Assembly: GCA_036399695.1 (NCBI GenBank)
Contig: DASWMP010000357.1
Span: 1 to 62,310, forward strand
Source of the DNA: DASVEE01 sp036399695
Lineage (GTDB): Bacteria > Acidobacteriota > Thermoanaerobaculia > Gp7-AA8
Direction of reading: 5' to 3'
Length of the DNA: 62,310 nucleotides
Shown here: one piece after another, positions 43,067-52,024 of the stretch
How the letters are laid out: each line of letters opens with the position of its first letter
How positions within the stretch are numbered: the stretch's first letter is position 1
Position numbers and translations under genes: made by a program
Notes under the pieces: model-generated
Database searches by the model: none
What the model was told of the DNA's origin: nothing
Seen by the model: the letters and a program-made list of their open reading frames with translations, nothing else

Positions 43067-45372
43067 TGGAGTCATCGATGGAGCCATTGATGGATCGCCG
43101 CCGCTCGTTCCTCCTCACCCTGGCCACGCTCGTCGTCATCGCCGCCGCCACGGCATTCACGTTGTTCCGCATGCAGGCACCGCGCGCCGCGGCCCTCAAC
43201 GCGCCGGCGGCCGAGTTCTCCGCCGCGCGGGCGATGACGCACCTGCGCATCATCGCCTCCGCGCCGCGGCCCATCGGGAGCCGCGGACATGCCGCCGCGC
43301 GTGACTACCTCGTCGCGCAGCTCACCGCGGGCGGCGTCGAGCACGAAGTGCAGACGGCCACCGTGGCTGTCGAGAATCCGCGCGATACGCCCGTCATCGC
43401 CCGCGTGGAGAACGTCGTCGGCCGCATACGCGGGACCAGGCCGAGCGGCGCGATCCTGCTCGCCGCTCACTACGACTCCGTGCCCACCGGTCCGGGTGCG
43501 AGCGACGACGCCCACGGCGTGGCCGTGCTGCTCGAGACCGCCCGCGCGCTCGCCGCGCACGGCCGTCTGCAGAACGACGTCATCCTGCTCTTCAGCGACG
43601 GCGAGGAGATGGGCCTCCTCGGCGCGCGCGCATTCGTCGAACAGCATCGCTGGTACCGCGACGTGAAGATCGCGCTGAACTTCGAGGCCCGCGGCACGCG
43701 CGGCCCCGCGGTGCTGTTCGAGACCGGCCAGGACAGCGGCTGGGCCGTCGAGCAGTACGGCCGCGCCAGTGCCGCGCCGGCCGGCAATTCGCTGCTGCCC
43801 CGCATCTACGAGATGCTCCCCAACAAGACCGACCTGACGCCCATCCGCGGCACGGGCGTCATGGGACTGAACTTCGCCTTCTTCGACGGCTTCGCCGGCT
43901 ATCACTCCGAGAACGACAGCGTGGCCGCTCTCGACACGCGCAGCCTGCAGCACCAGGGCAATCACGCCCTCGCCACCACGCTGGCCCTCGGCCACGACGC
44001 ACTCACCGCCGCGCCCCGCCGCGACTCCATCTTCTTCGACGTCCTCGGCGAGCGTTTCTTCGCCTACTCCACGCGACTCGTGCCGCTGCTGACGCTCCTC
44101 TGCGCGGCGCTCTTCGCCATCGCCTTCTTCGCCGCCGTGCGCCGTCAGCGCATCACCTGGCGCGGCACGCTGCGAGCTGCTGTTGCCTGCGCGGCGGTCC
44201 TCGTCATCGTCCCCATCGCCATGGAACTGCTCGCGCGTGCGGTCGGCATGGTTCATCCGGACTATCGCTACGTCCCCGCCGGCGAGCCGCACGTCGTGAT
44301 CCTCTATCGCGTCGCCTTCCTGGTCATGGGCATCGCCCTGGCGCTCGTCGTCCACGGCGCCATCGCCTCGAAAGCGAATCGCGCCGAGCGCACACTCGGT
44401 GCCGCCTTCCTCTGGCTCGTCGCGCTCGTCGTGGCCACGTTCGCGTTGCCCGAAGCGTCGTACCTGCTCACCTGGCCGCTTCTGCTGCTGCTCGCGCCGC
44501 TGGCCGTGGCGTGGTGGCGAGGGCGTGAAGCGAATGCCGCGTGGCAATTCGTCCTGCTCGTGCCGGCCTTCGTTGCCGCCGCCTTCCTGCTCGTGCCCTG
44601 GATCAACTGGAGCTTCATCATCCTCACGATTCGCGGCGCCTCAGCGTCGCTGCTCTTCGTCATGCTGCTCTTCGGCTTCGCCGCGGCGACGCTCGCGCCG
44701 ATGCGCAAGCTGGGCATGGGGATGCTGTTCGCCGGCATCGTGCTCTTCGCCGCCGCGCTCTCCAACCCCGCCGGCACGAACGACGACCCGATGATGACCA
44801 GCCTCGAGTACGTCTCCGAGGGAGACAGTGGCCGTACGTCGTGGATCGCGCAGAGCGAGCCCTCCGATGCCTGGCGCGCCTCGTTCTTCAAAGGAAACGT
44901 GCAGACCGACGGCTTCACCGACTTCATCCCTTACAACGACTGGAAAGTCTGGCGCACCGACGCCCCGGCCATCCGCTTCGAAACGCCCTCCGTCGACGAG
45001 CTCTCCGACGTGACCGCGAATGGCCTGCGTACGGTGACGTTGCGCGTCCGCCCCTCCCGAACTGCCGCCGCCCTGCGCGTCTTCTTCGTCGACGCCGTCC
45101 CCCTCGTCGCCGCCTCCATCGACGGCCGGGCGATCGAAGAAACGAATCTCCCCATCGCCCGCTGGGGCGCCACGTACCTGGCCCCTCCGGCCGGCGGGTT
45201 CGAGCTCCGCCTCACCACCCGCACCACCGGCCCCCTGCGCCTCCGCGCCGTCGCCACGTCCTACGGCCTCGAAGGAATCCCCGTCGCCACCCGCACCCCC
45301 GGCGTAATCCCCGCCTCCTTCGGCTTCGCCCCCGCGGATGCGGTGCATGTAGGGAGGACGTTCACGTTCTGA
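43066..45372 (+). CDS. M28 family zinc peptidase with multi-helix membrane domain
   Basis: 768 residues: one N-terminal anchor (about 15-35), an M28 aminopeptidase domain (about 50-330), then about eight membrane helices and a C-terminal beta-rich domain. Zinc ligands are visible: AAHYDSVPTGPGASDD (His135 and Asp), DGEEMGLLGA (Glu-Glu) and GYHSEND (about 280). The topology resembles eukaryotic ER metallopeptidase 1 and the vacuolar Pff1. It is translationally coupled to the outer-membrane protein upstream (TGATG), which suggests joint peptide handling at the envelope. Confidence 0.9.
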   Translation: MESSMEPLMDRRRSFLLTLATLVVIAAATAFTLFRMQAPRAAALNAPAAEFSAARAMTHLRIIASAPRPIGSRGHAAARDYLVAQLTAGGVEHEVQTATVAVENPRDTPVIARVENVVGRIRGTRPSGAILLAAHYDSVPTGPGASDDAHGVAVLLETARALAAHGRLQNDVILLFSDGEEMGLLGARAFVEQHRWYRDVKIALNFEARGTRGPAVLFETGQDSGWAVEQYGRASAAPAGNSLLPRIYEMLPNKTDLTPIRGTGVMGLNFAFFDGFAGYHSENDSVAALDTRSLQHQGNHALATTLALGHDALTAAPRRDSIFFDVLGERFFAYSTRLVPLLTLLCAALFAIAFFAAVRRQRITWRGTLRAAVACAAVLVIVPIAMELLARAVGMVHPDYRYVPAGEPHVVILYRVAFLVMGIALALVVHGAIASKANRAERTLGAAFLWLVALVVATFALPEASYLLTWPLLLLLAPLAVAWWRGREANAAWQFVLLVPAFVAAAFLLVPWINWSFIILTIRGASASLLFVMLLFGFAAATLAPMRKLGMGMLFAGIVLFAAALSNPAGTNDDPMMTSLEYVSEGDSGRTSWIAQSEPSDAWRASFFKGNVQTDGFTDFIPYNDWKVWRTDAPAIRFETPSVDELSDVTANGLRTVTLRVRPSRTAAALRVFFVDAVPLVAASIDGRAIEETNLPIARWGATYLAPPAGGFELRLTTRTTGPLRLRAVATSYGLEGIPVATRTPGVIPASFGFAPADAVHVGRTFTF

Positions 45373-45401
45373 GGCGTGAACGTCCGTGCGCGAGCCGTGT
45401 A

Positions 45402-45442
45402 GTGGAGGACGGACACTCCTGTCCGTCACGCGAGAAATGGCG
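45402..45442 (+). repeat. REP-like palindrome
   Basis: A GTGGAGGACGGACACTCC-type unit with the trailing CACGCGAGAAATGGCG that is also found at 51752. It lies between the convergent M28 peptidase and Crp-like genes and may act as a bidirectional terminator. Confidence 0.75.
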
Positions 45443-45533
45443 AGGCTCGGCTGAACCTCCGCAAACCCGACCGTCCATCAAGCATTGAAGCGCAGGCTGC
45501 CCGGTAGCGGTGGCTACACGCAGCCGCGGCCCC

Positions 45534-46244
45534 TCAACGGCTCGGCAGCGGCGGCGAGAGATCGCGTACGACCCGGTAGCACTCACACGTGCGCTCTTCG
45601 AGCCCGTCACGGTCGAGGATTCTCAGCCTTCCGCGGCCGTGGTCCACGAGGCCGTCCAGCGCGAGCGCTCCGACCGCGACCGTCGCTCCGGCGCGGCGCG
45701 TCCCGAGCATGTGCGACAGGAACTCGTGCGTCAGTTCGAGCTCGTCGGTAGCCGTCCGGTCGCGGACGGTCAGCAGCCACTTTGCGAGCCGCTGTTCGAT
45801 CGAGTGCATCCGGTTGCAGGTCGCGTGCTGCGACACCTGGGAAAGGAAGCCGCCGGCGAAGTTGAGCAGCAGCTCGCGAACCGGTTCGCTTTCGTTCATT
45901 GCCGCTCGAAGCGTCGCGAACGGGACGCGGGACATGGTGCCGGGCACCTGCACCACCGCGTCGCTGCCCATCGCCCGCGGCCACAGCAGCGCCTGCGCCG
46001 CCGACACGCCTTCCCAGCCGACGATCCCCACCTCCACGGTTCCTCCCGCTTCTGTGGTCCGCGTCAGCGAGACGACGGTTCCAAGGTGAGGGAAGTACGC
46101 AAAGCGCGGGAGCTCGTCCGCTTCGCCGACGACGTCGTAGGAATCGTGCCGCTTCTCGGTAATCTCCAGCCGCTGCCGCACGTCGGGCGGAAAGCGGTCC
46201 AGTAACGAGTTCCCGCCTGAGGCGGGTGGTGGGGACTGTGTCAT
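45534..46244 (-). CDS. Crp/Fnr family transcriptional regulator
   Basis: A 236-residue regulator with an N-terminal cyclic-nucleotide-like beta roll (about 20-125; ADELPRFAYFPHLGTVVSL, VGIVGWEGVSAA) and a C-terminal winged helix (about 150-225; LTHEFLSHMLGTRRAGATVA as recognition helix). The SIEQRLAKWLL dimer-helix motif is typical of this acidobacterial subgroup. The cAMP-binding Arg-Ser pattern is absent, so its ligand is unknown. I chose the ATG at 46244 because AGGAGAG lies 6 nt upstream. Confidence 0.88.
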   Translation of the reverse strand: MTQSPPPASGGNSLLDRFPPDVRQRLEITEKRHDSYDVVGEADELPRFAYFPHLGTVVSLTRTTEAGGTVEVGIVGWEGVSAAQALLWPRAMGSDAVVQVPGTMSRVPFATLRAAMNESEPVRELLLNFAGGFLSQVSQHATCNRMHSIEQRLAKWLLTVRDRTATDELELTHEFLSHMLGTRRAGATVAVGALALDGLVDHGRGRLRILDRDGLEERTCECYRVVRDLSPPLPSR

Positions 46245-46619
46245 GTTCTCTCCTCTGCGTCGGGCGTGGATCCGCGACGACACTCGGAAAGCGAGACACC
46301 CGCGGGATTGGGGGAGTCAGGGGGCCGGATGCCGAAGTAGCTGCAGCAGTTTCCAACCGTGCCACGACCTGCCGAATTGCGCGAAGCTGCCCGTGATCAC
46401 TGCCCCCGCGAAGGTTCCAAAGCGGACGGACTTTCTCCGTCCATCCTGCCGATCCGCCGCCGAAGCCGCGGGCGCGGCGGTGGCCGCGCGCAAATTCAGG
46501 AACAAAAGCGTCTTTCGGGATAGCCATTTCGACGTACGTTGAAGACATTTCCGGGCAGTGCTACCCTCGCGGCACGGTCCGAAAAACGAGGTTCACTTCA
46601 GCGGCGAAGGGGTGCACGA
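46245..46619. other. Divergent intergenic region
   Basis: About 375 bp between the Crp-like and TPR genes. Short frames on either strand are Ala/Arg-rich and lack ribosome sites, so I call none of them. It presumably holds both promoters. Confidence 0.4.
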
Positions 46620-48179
46620 ATGTCCGGTGAGCGCGAGAGCGCCAGCTCCTTTTTTCAACGTCTTTTCACCAGGCCGGCGGTCATCGAGACTGACGCGCGG
46701 GCGGCGGAGCTCGCGAAGCTCTCGCCGGCGCGGTTGCGCGCGGCTCTTCACGGCGATCCTTTCAACCGTACGCCGGAGGTCCTCGGCGCGCTGCTCGACC
46801 GTGCGCGGTGGCAGTTCGACCGCAAGCCCCGCAAAGCCTTCCCGCTGACGACCGCGGTGACGGAGGTGATCGAAGCCGCGGGCGCCGGAGCGGCCGCCTA
46901 CGAGCTCCCGCTCCGTGCACGTGCGTGGAAAGAGCACGCTCATTCCTTGAGACTCGTGAAGACTCCGCTCCGGGCGCTGGAGGTGATCCGTCACGCCGCG
47001 AGCCTCTTCGGCACCGGTGCCGGCTACCCGATCGAACGTGCCGACGTGACGCTCACCGAAGCACTCGTCCACCGCGACCTCGGGAACCACAGCGCGGCGC
47101 TCTGGTGCATCAGCGTGGCGGATGCCGTCTATGACGCGTGCGGCGACGTCGTCCGGCACAACATGGCCCGGGAACTGGAGGCGGCCGTCTACTACGACCA
47201 GTCGCAATATGCGCGGGCGGAGGCGGTCTATCAGGAGACGCTCGAGGTCGCAGAATTGATGAACGACGCCGCAGGCGTGGCACGGTCGCTGAGCAACCTC
47301 GCCGCCTGTGCGGCCAAACGGAAGGACGTCGACGCCGCCGCGAAGCTCTACCAGCGCGCCATCGGTGCGCTCGAGGCGCTGGGGATGACGGCTGAAGTGG
47401 AGCGGGCCAGGATCAACCACGCCGAGATCATGGCGCACCAGCAGGAGATGGAGCAGGCGCTGCGCGAGCTGATCCGGGTGCGGGACTCCTTCCTCGCCCG
47501 CGGGATGCGCCTCGATGCTGCCGACGTGACGCTCAAGCTCGTCGAGCTGCTGGCGGCCAACGGCCGTGCCGAAGCGGCCGCGCCCCACTGCAGTGAGCTC
47601 GTCACCATCTTCTCAGAGGCCGGCATGGTGCACGAGGCCCTGATCGCCCTCGCGTATCTGAAGGACGGCGTGGTGGCGGACGACGTCACGCTTCCGGCGA
47701 TCTCCGACGAGACGCTGCAGGCGGCACTCGGCACGGAGCTCTTCGATACCGGGCAGGTGCTGCAGGACATGGCAGACACGATCGGGATGCCGGAAGACGA
47801 GATCCGCCGGCATCTGGCACTGCTCGAAACGCTGACCGGTGGTGAGATGGTCAGGCCGGACGCGTTGACCCGGCTGTTCGCCATGTGGCGCAGCGCCGTC
47901 TCGGTGCGGATCGTCGAGGGCGGCCGGTACCTGGCGTCCCGTGCGGTGCTGCGCGCCGAGCCGGGCTTCGACGTCGCGCTCACGACCGCGCTCACACGCC
48001 TCAGGCAGAACCCTCATGGCGCGGCGCCGGTCAGCGATGCGTCCCCGGTGCGCACGCTCCGCGTACACGGGACGGCCACGTCACCGGCCATCCGGTTGTA
48101 CTACGTCATCGAGGAGGACGAGTCGGTCCGGCTGATGGAGGTGGAGTTCTGGACCCCGGGCGGCGCCGGCGGCAACTGA
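46620..48179 (+). CDS. TPR protein with a RelE/ParE-like C-terminal end
   Basis: A 519-residue protein of helical TPR-like repeats (about 90-340; DQSQYARAEAVYQETLEVAEL, AARSLSNLAACAAKRKDVDAAAKLYQRAI types) with no signal peptide or membrane helix. The last 85 residues change character: ALTTALTRLRQNPHGAAP then IRLYYVIEEDESVRLMEVEF. This echoes the helix-hairpin and beta-sheet layout of RelE/ParE toxins (RLYYxIDED form). I chose the ATG at 46620 (MSGERES) with GAAGGGG upstream; an in-frame ATG at 46539 is possible. The function of the combination is unknown. Confidence 0.75.
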   Translation: MSGERESASSFFQRLFTRPAVIETDARAAELAKLSPARLRAALHGDPFNRTPEVLGALLDRARWQFDRKPRKAFPLTTAVTEVIEAAGAGAAAYELPLRARAWKEHAHSLRLVKTPLRALEVIRHAASLFGTGAGYPIERADVTLTEALVHRDLGNHSAALWCISVADAVYDACGDVVRHNMARELEAAVYYDQSQYARAEAVYQETLEVAELMNDAAGVARSLSNLAACAAKRKDVDAAAKLYQRAIGALEALGMTAEVERARINHAEIMAHQQEMEQALRELIRVRDSFLARGMRLDAADVTLKLVELLAANGRAEAAAPHCSELVTIFSEAGMVHEALIALAYLKDGVVADDVTLPAISDETLQAALGTELFDTGQVLQDMADTIGMPEDEIRRHLALLETLTGGEMVRPDALTRLFAMWRSAVSVRIVEGGRYLASRAVLRAEPGFDVALTTALTRLRQNPHGAAPVSDASPVRTLRVHGTATSPAIRLYYVIEEDESVRLMEVEFWTPGGAGGN

Positions 48180-48196
48180 GGGGGCGCCAGTCCGCG

Positions 48197-48436
48197 TCAG
48201 TTGGCCTTGTAGCCCGCGTCGGAACTGGCGTGCTGGATTTCCAGCCACAGTTCCCTCGCGATCCGGCGCTCCTCCTCGGATGGCCGCGTCACGAACGTGA
48301 CGTGCGGCCGCCCCAGGAGCCGCCGGGAGAGCGAACGGAAGAACGCCAAGGTTTTCGGAAGCCCCATACACGATAGGAGTGATCCGGAAGCGGATTTCCC
48401 TACCCATGGGTTACGGCGCCGTCTTCCATTCGTCAT
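48197..48436 (-). CDS. Small hypothetical protein coupled to an XRE regulator
   Basis: A 79-residue basic protein with no recognised family. Its ATG overlaps the stop of the XRE-type gene by 4 nt (ATGA), which supports the long start. An internal Met at 48367 would give 56 residues (MGLPKTLAFFRSL). The C-terminal half (RPSEEERRIARELWLEIQ) looks helical. It may be a small toxin or effector of the pair, but nothing proves that. Confidence 0.55.
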   Translation of the reverse strand: MTNGRRRRNPWVGKSASGSLLSCMGLPKTLAFFRSLSRRLLGRPHVTFVTRPSEEERRIARELWLEIQHASSDAGYKAN

Positions 48437-48909
48437 TGCGATTTGACACGCCGCCGCGCCGTCGTCACATCGCGGCCGGCGGCGGCTCCGGCGCGCCCGC
48501 TGCTCTTCCGGCCGCGCATCGCCTCTTCCGTCAGTTCGCGGATGAGCTCAGGATCGAGATCCGGATCGCGTCCTTCCACGACGGCGGGGGCACCGAGCCT
48601 CTGTTCGACGCCCTTGAGCATCTGGTGAGCGGCGGCTTGCAGCATGTCGATCGTCGCGCAGAGGGCGGAGAGGCCGGCGTGCATTTCGGCCAGCTCCGAA
48701 CGATTCGCGGCGACGGTCGCGGTGCCGATGTGCAGCGGCGGAAGGTTCGGGATCACCGACAGCACTTTCTCCAGCCGGTCGGCGCCGAGGTCGCCCCCTT
48801 CTTCGAACTTGCGATAGTGATCGCGACGGATTCCAGTCAGACGCTGGACGTCCGAATAGGTCAGTCTCGCGGCGAGACGGGCCCGCCGAATCTGGTCTCG
48901 ATACGTCAC
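48433..48909 (-). CDS. XRE-family helix-turn-helix protein
   Basis: 158 residues: an N-terminal XRE helix-turn-helix (about 1-50, RLTYSDVQRLTGIRRDHYRKFEEGG), then a helical region (about 70-115) and a basic tail. It is likely a DNA-binding regulator, and the tight coupling to a small downstream gene resembles toxin-antitoxin or phage-immunity layouts. A TATGAT box (48916-48921, minus strand) is possible. Confidence 0.72.
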   Translation of the reverse strand: MTYRDQIRRARLAARLTYSDVQRLTGIRRDHYRKFEEGGDLGADRLEKVLSVIPNLPPLHIGTATVAANRSELAEMHAGLSALCATIDMLQAAAHQMLKGVEQRLGAPAVVEGRDPDLDPELIRELTEEAMRGRKSSGRAGAAAGRDVTTARRRVKSQ

Positions 48910-48961
48910 GCGCGCTAATCATAGCATGTGCGCGCGATTGGATGCGACAGCGCAACCAGGT

Positions 48962-48989
48962 GGGACGGGGCTCGCAAGAGCCCCGTCCC
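48962..48989. terminator. Perfect 12-bp hairpin with GCAA loop
   Basis: GGGACGGGGCTC and its complement around GCAA. It lies 12 bp past the stop of the minus-strand M4-peptidase operon (ending 49001), the expected site of a terminator, though with no T-run. Confidence 0.65.
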
Positions 48990-49000
48990 TGTTGCGAAAA

Positions 49001-49276
49001 CTACAGGTCCTTGCCGGCCTTGAAACCGCGGAGGATGGCCACCGCGTCGAGACTCTGGATGAAGACGATCACCGCGTTGCGCCACGTCACCGGGATCAGA
49101 CGAAGGTTGCTGAGCGCGGCGAGCAGCGGACGGATGCCCGCGTAGATGGTGAGCAGTTGCTCGAGCCGGTCGCTCTCCGATTCCACGACGGCCGTGGTGC
49201 TGATCGTGGCCACGTCGAGCGAGGCCACGGCATCGGAGATCTGGCGATAGCTGAAGTCATTGGTCATCGTGTTCAT
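49001..49276 (-). CDS. Small hypothetical protein, last gene of the M4-peptidase operon
   Basis: 91 residues, unrecognised family. A Thr/Val-rich start (ATISTTAVVESESDRLEQLL) leads to a hydrophobic stretch (AVIVFIQSLDAVAILRG). AAGGAG 8 nt before the ATG supports translation. It is 47 nt downstream of the M4 peptidase gene. It could be a peptidase partner or inhibitor, but it does not resemble emfourin. Confidence 0.65.
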   Translation of the reverse strand: MNTMTNDFSYRQISDAVASLDVATISTTAVVESESDRLEQLLTIYAGIRPLLAALSNLRLIPVTWRNAVIVFIQSLDAVAILRGFKAGKDL

Positions 49277-49323
49277 TGCGTTCTCCTTTTTTCATCGGAT
49301 GCTGATGGCAAGAGAAGGGGGGC

Positions 49324-50400
49324 TCACGCCGCGCGGCGGCGGGGGATGGAGACGGACACCGCGACCGGCAGGCCGACGCGGTTCCACGCTTCGCGGATGG
49401 CGCGTTGCGGCGCGCTGTTGACGCCATGCTGCTCGCCGGCGATGTCGAACGTCGCCCGCGCGAAATCCGCAAAGCCGGCATCGGAGGTGAGGCGTTCGAC
49501 GATGGCGATGTACCAGATCCGCCCCAGCACCTCCCACGAGTACCCGCCGAGCTCTTTCGCGGCCAGGTAGAACGCGTGATTGAGGATGCCGGAGTTGATG
49601 TGCACGCCGCCGTTGTCCGCGGCCGTCTGGACGTACCCGCTCATGTGCCACGGCTGCGGATCGCGGCCGAGGAGCTGATCGTCGTAAGCCGTACCGGGGG
49701 CAGCCATCGAGCGCACGGCCACGCCGGCGACGTCGGATCCGAGCAGCTCGGCGCCGATCAGCCAGTCGGAGTCGTCGACCGTCTGCCGGTGCGTGAACTG
49801 CTTGACCATGATGCCGAAAGCGTCGGAGAGATGCTCGTTGAGCGCGCCGGTCTGGCCCGAGTAGCCGAGCGCCGTGGCGTACTGCGTCAGCCCGTGCGTC
49901 AGCTCGTGAGCGATGACGTCCAGCGACGCCGTGAAACGGGTGAAGACCCTGCCGTCGCCGTCGCCGTAGACGATCTGGTGCCCGTTCCACATCGCGTTCT
50001 GGAACTTCGTCCCGTAATGGACCGTGGCGTCGAGGCGCACGCCGTGGCCGTCGATCGATTTACGGCCGAAGACCCGCTCGAAGAAGTCCCAGGTCGCGCC
50101 GGCGCCGTCGAATGCCTCATTGACCTCGGGATCGGCGTGGACCGGCTGGCGCTCGCTCCGCGCGAGCTGGCCGGGCAGCCGCCGGCCGCCCTGCGCGTCG
50201 TAAACACAGCGTTGTTTGCGCGGACGCACGGCGGCAGGGAGCAGATCGAAGAACGTCTGCGCGCGCTCGGTGCCGAGCAGGCTCATTTGCTCGATCGTCG
50301 ACCTGGCGCCGGCGCGCTCCGGCCTGCCGCCACGCCCGGCGATCTCGTCGAGCATGTGCGGCGGGATGGCCGCGCACACGTGGTGCGGTAAACTCGTCAT
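49324..50400 (-). CDS. M4 (thermolysin) family metallopeptidase, protealysin-like
   Basis: A 358-residue zinc peptidase. HELTH (about 165-169) and NEHLSD (about 186-191) supply the zinc ligands and catalytic Glu, and GGVHINSGILNHAFYL (about 260-275) carries the transition-state His. The N-terminus (HHVCAAIPPHMLDEIA) is the short propeptide form of protealysin, with no signal peptide, so it is either cytoplasmic or secreted by a non-Sec route. It lies between two orphan genes in a three-gene operon (51042 to 49001). Confidence 0.93.
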   Translation of the reverse strand: MTSLPHHVCAAIPPHMLDEIAGRGGRPERAGARSTIEQMSLLGTERAQTFFDLLPAAVRPRKQRCVYDAQGGRRLPGQLARSERQPVHADPEVNEAFDGAGATWDFFERVFGRKSIDGHGVRLDATVHYGTKFQNAMWNGHQIVYGDGDGRVFTRFTASLDVIAHELTHGLTQYATALGYSGQTGALNEHLSDAFGIMVKQFTHRQTVDDSDWLIGAELLGSDVAGVAVRSMAAPGTAYDDQLLGRDPQPWHMSGYVQTAADNGGVHINSGILNHAFYLAAKELGGYSWEVLGRIWYIAIVERLTSDAGFADFARATFDIAGEQHGVNSAPQRAIREAWNRVGLPVAVSVSIPRRRAA

Positions 50401-50478
50401 CGGACACTTCCTTTCTTTGTCGGAGGGGTGGCGTCTGTGTTGCCCGGCCCGCGCTGCAACGCGGACCGGGCGCTTCTT

Positions 50479-51042
50479 TTACGCGGCCAGTTTTTCGGTA
50501 GTCGGCACCTCCTGTTCCTCCGGCACCGGACGGCGGCGACGGCGCTCCCGTTTCATGGCCGCGACATGTGCCGACAGCGCTCCGCTGCCGCCGTCCTGGG
50601 CCATCGCCACGGAAATCCGGTAGATGTTCTGCGCGTCCGTCGTCAGCGCCGCCCGCTTGGAGTCGAGCGTGAACTTGAGCGCCTGGGCCAATGCGAGCAC
50701 CTGATCGAGCACCGGCCGGAAGGCGGTGATGAACTGCAGCGCATCCTGCGCAGACGGCACGTCCAGCTTGTTCAGGACCTGCAGTTGCGGCATCATTTCC
50801 ACCGCCGCCACCGCCGTCTCCAGGAACTCGATGCGTGCGTTCAGATGGCTGCGCACGAACTTGCGCGTGGCCACCTGCTTCTCGAGCTGGGGCATCAGCC
50901 CGGCGATGTTCGAGAGCTCGCCCAGAATCGCGTCCGCCATCTGTTTGTACTGCGTGATCGTGAGGGTGGGAGGCACCGGGCCCGTGACCGCCAACTGCTG
51001 CGCGGTAGGAACCGTCGTCGGAGCAACCGGAGGCTTGGACAT
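50479..51042 (-). CDS. Hypothetical helical protein, first gene of the M4-peptidase operon
   Basis: 187 residues, unrecognised. It has a Pro/Thr-rich N-terminus, then long helices (about 30-150; TITQYKQMADAILGEL, SAQDALQFITAFRPVLDQVL) and a very basic KRERRRRR segment near the end. AGGAGAT 6 nt before the ATG supports the start. It is 78 bp upstream of the M4 peptidase gene and may be its substrate or chaperone; there is no direct evidence. Confidence 0.65.
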   Translation of the reverse strand: MSKPPVAPTTVPTAQQLAVTGPVPPTLTITQYKQMADAILGELSNIAGLMPQLEKQVATRKFVRSHLNARIEFLETAVAAVEMMPQLQVLNKLDVPSAQDALQFITAFRPVLDQVLALAQALKFTLDSKRAALTTDAQNIYRISVAMAQDGGSGALSAHVAAMKRERRRRRPVPEEQEVPTTEKLAA

Positions 51043-51309
51043 GAAGATCTCCTATCTTCGCGCCTCCTCGCGAGGCGCGAGGTTTGTGGTTACCCGTCTC
51101 CGTCTGGCCGGACTTCGGCGGGCGATGAGCATCGTTGACCTACGCGGTCGAGCGATGCCCGGTGAATTGATCGATCGGGCGACAGTATGCAACTGCGCAC
51201 GATTGCAGTCAAGCGCAATCTTTCGTGCGCACAGAATACAATGCAGATCAGCCATTGCTTCACCAGGCAGAGGAGCCTGGTCGCGGCGCCGCCATGTCCT
51301 CGAAGGGAG

Positions 51310-51690
51310 ACGAAATCGGACCCGAAAAGTGTCCTCCAGACGAGACTTGGATCGTTTTGAGTGATCCGAAATCGCTTTTGAGTGTTGCGGGTGTCCTCAA
51401 AACGAGAATCGATCGCTCAAAACCGAATCCCGGTGTCCTCCCGACGAGAACCGGACACTCAAAACCGATTCCGACTGTCCTCCGGACGAGACTCGATCAC
51501 TCAAAATCGATCTCCGATCACTCAAAACCGGTTTTCGATCACTCCAGACCGAACGGGCGAAAGTGCAGACGGGATCCGGATCACTCCACGACGATTTCCC
51601 GATGCTCGAAGACGATCCCGGATCACTCCGGAACCGATTCGCAAGACTCGAGACCGCCCCCGGATCACTCCAGACCGAATCCGTGACACC
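51310..51690. repeat. 21-bp repeat block, copy 2 (gene-free region)
   Basis: This repeats the organisation of 12430-12980: GTGTCCTCCAGACGAGACTT modules, the GTTTTGAGTG inversion, then GATCACTC/AAAACCGATT units with 7- and 21-bp steps. It differs in sequence by many substitutions, so it is an old copy. The region from 51043 to 52024 has no gene. Confidence 0.85.
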
Positions 51691-51751
51691 GGAAACGCAA
51701 CCCGCGGGACCCGATCGATCTCCCGCCACACGCAAGCTGCATCGTTCTGTA

Positions 51752-51879
51752 GTGGAGGACGGACAATCCTGTCCGTCACGCGAGAAATGGCGCGGGTAGG
51801 CTGCACCTTCGCATGCCGTCGGCCTTCGACGTCGTGAGCTGCTTTTTCGCGTGACGGACAGGATTGTCCGTCCTCCACT
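51752..51879. repeat. REP-like inverted pair
   Basis: A left GTGGAGGACGGACAATCC arm (from 51752) and a right complementary arm ending at 51879. The trailing CACGCGAGAAATGG is shared with 45402. It lies upstream of the serine hydrolase. Confidence 0.85.
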
Positions 51880-52024
51880 CATGCGTGCGCCGCGTGCTGG
51901 CGAAGAGCGAAGGTCTGACCCCGACGTCTGCGCCCCCAGAGCCTCCGCCTTCATCGTCGAAAAAAAATTTTGCCCACGTCTGAAATTTCTCTTCGATCTC
52001 CGCATAGAGAGGCGGAGGCTGAAC

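Noticed and set aside
46317..46548. Short minus-strand frames in the crp/TPR spacer
   Set aside because: Ala/Arg-rich, overlapping in different frames, without ribosome sites or homology I can recognise.
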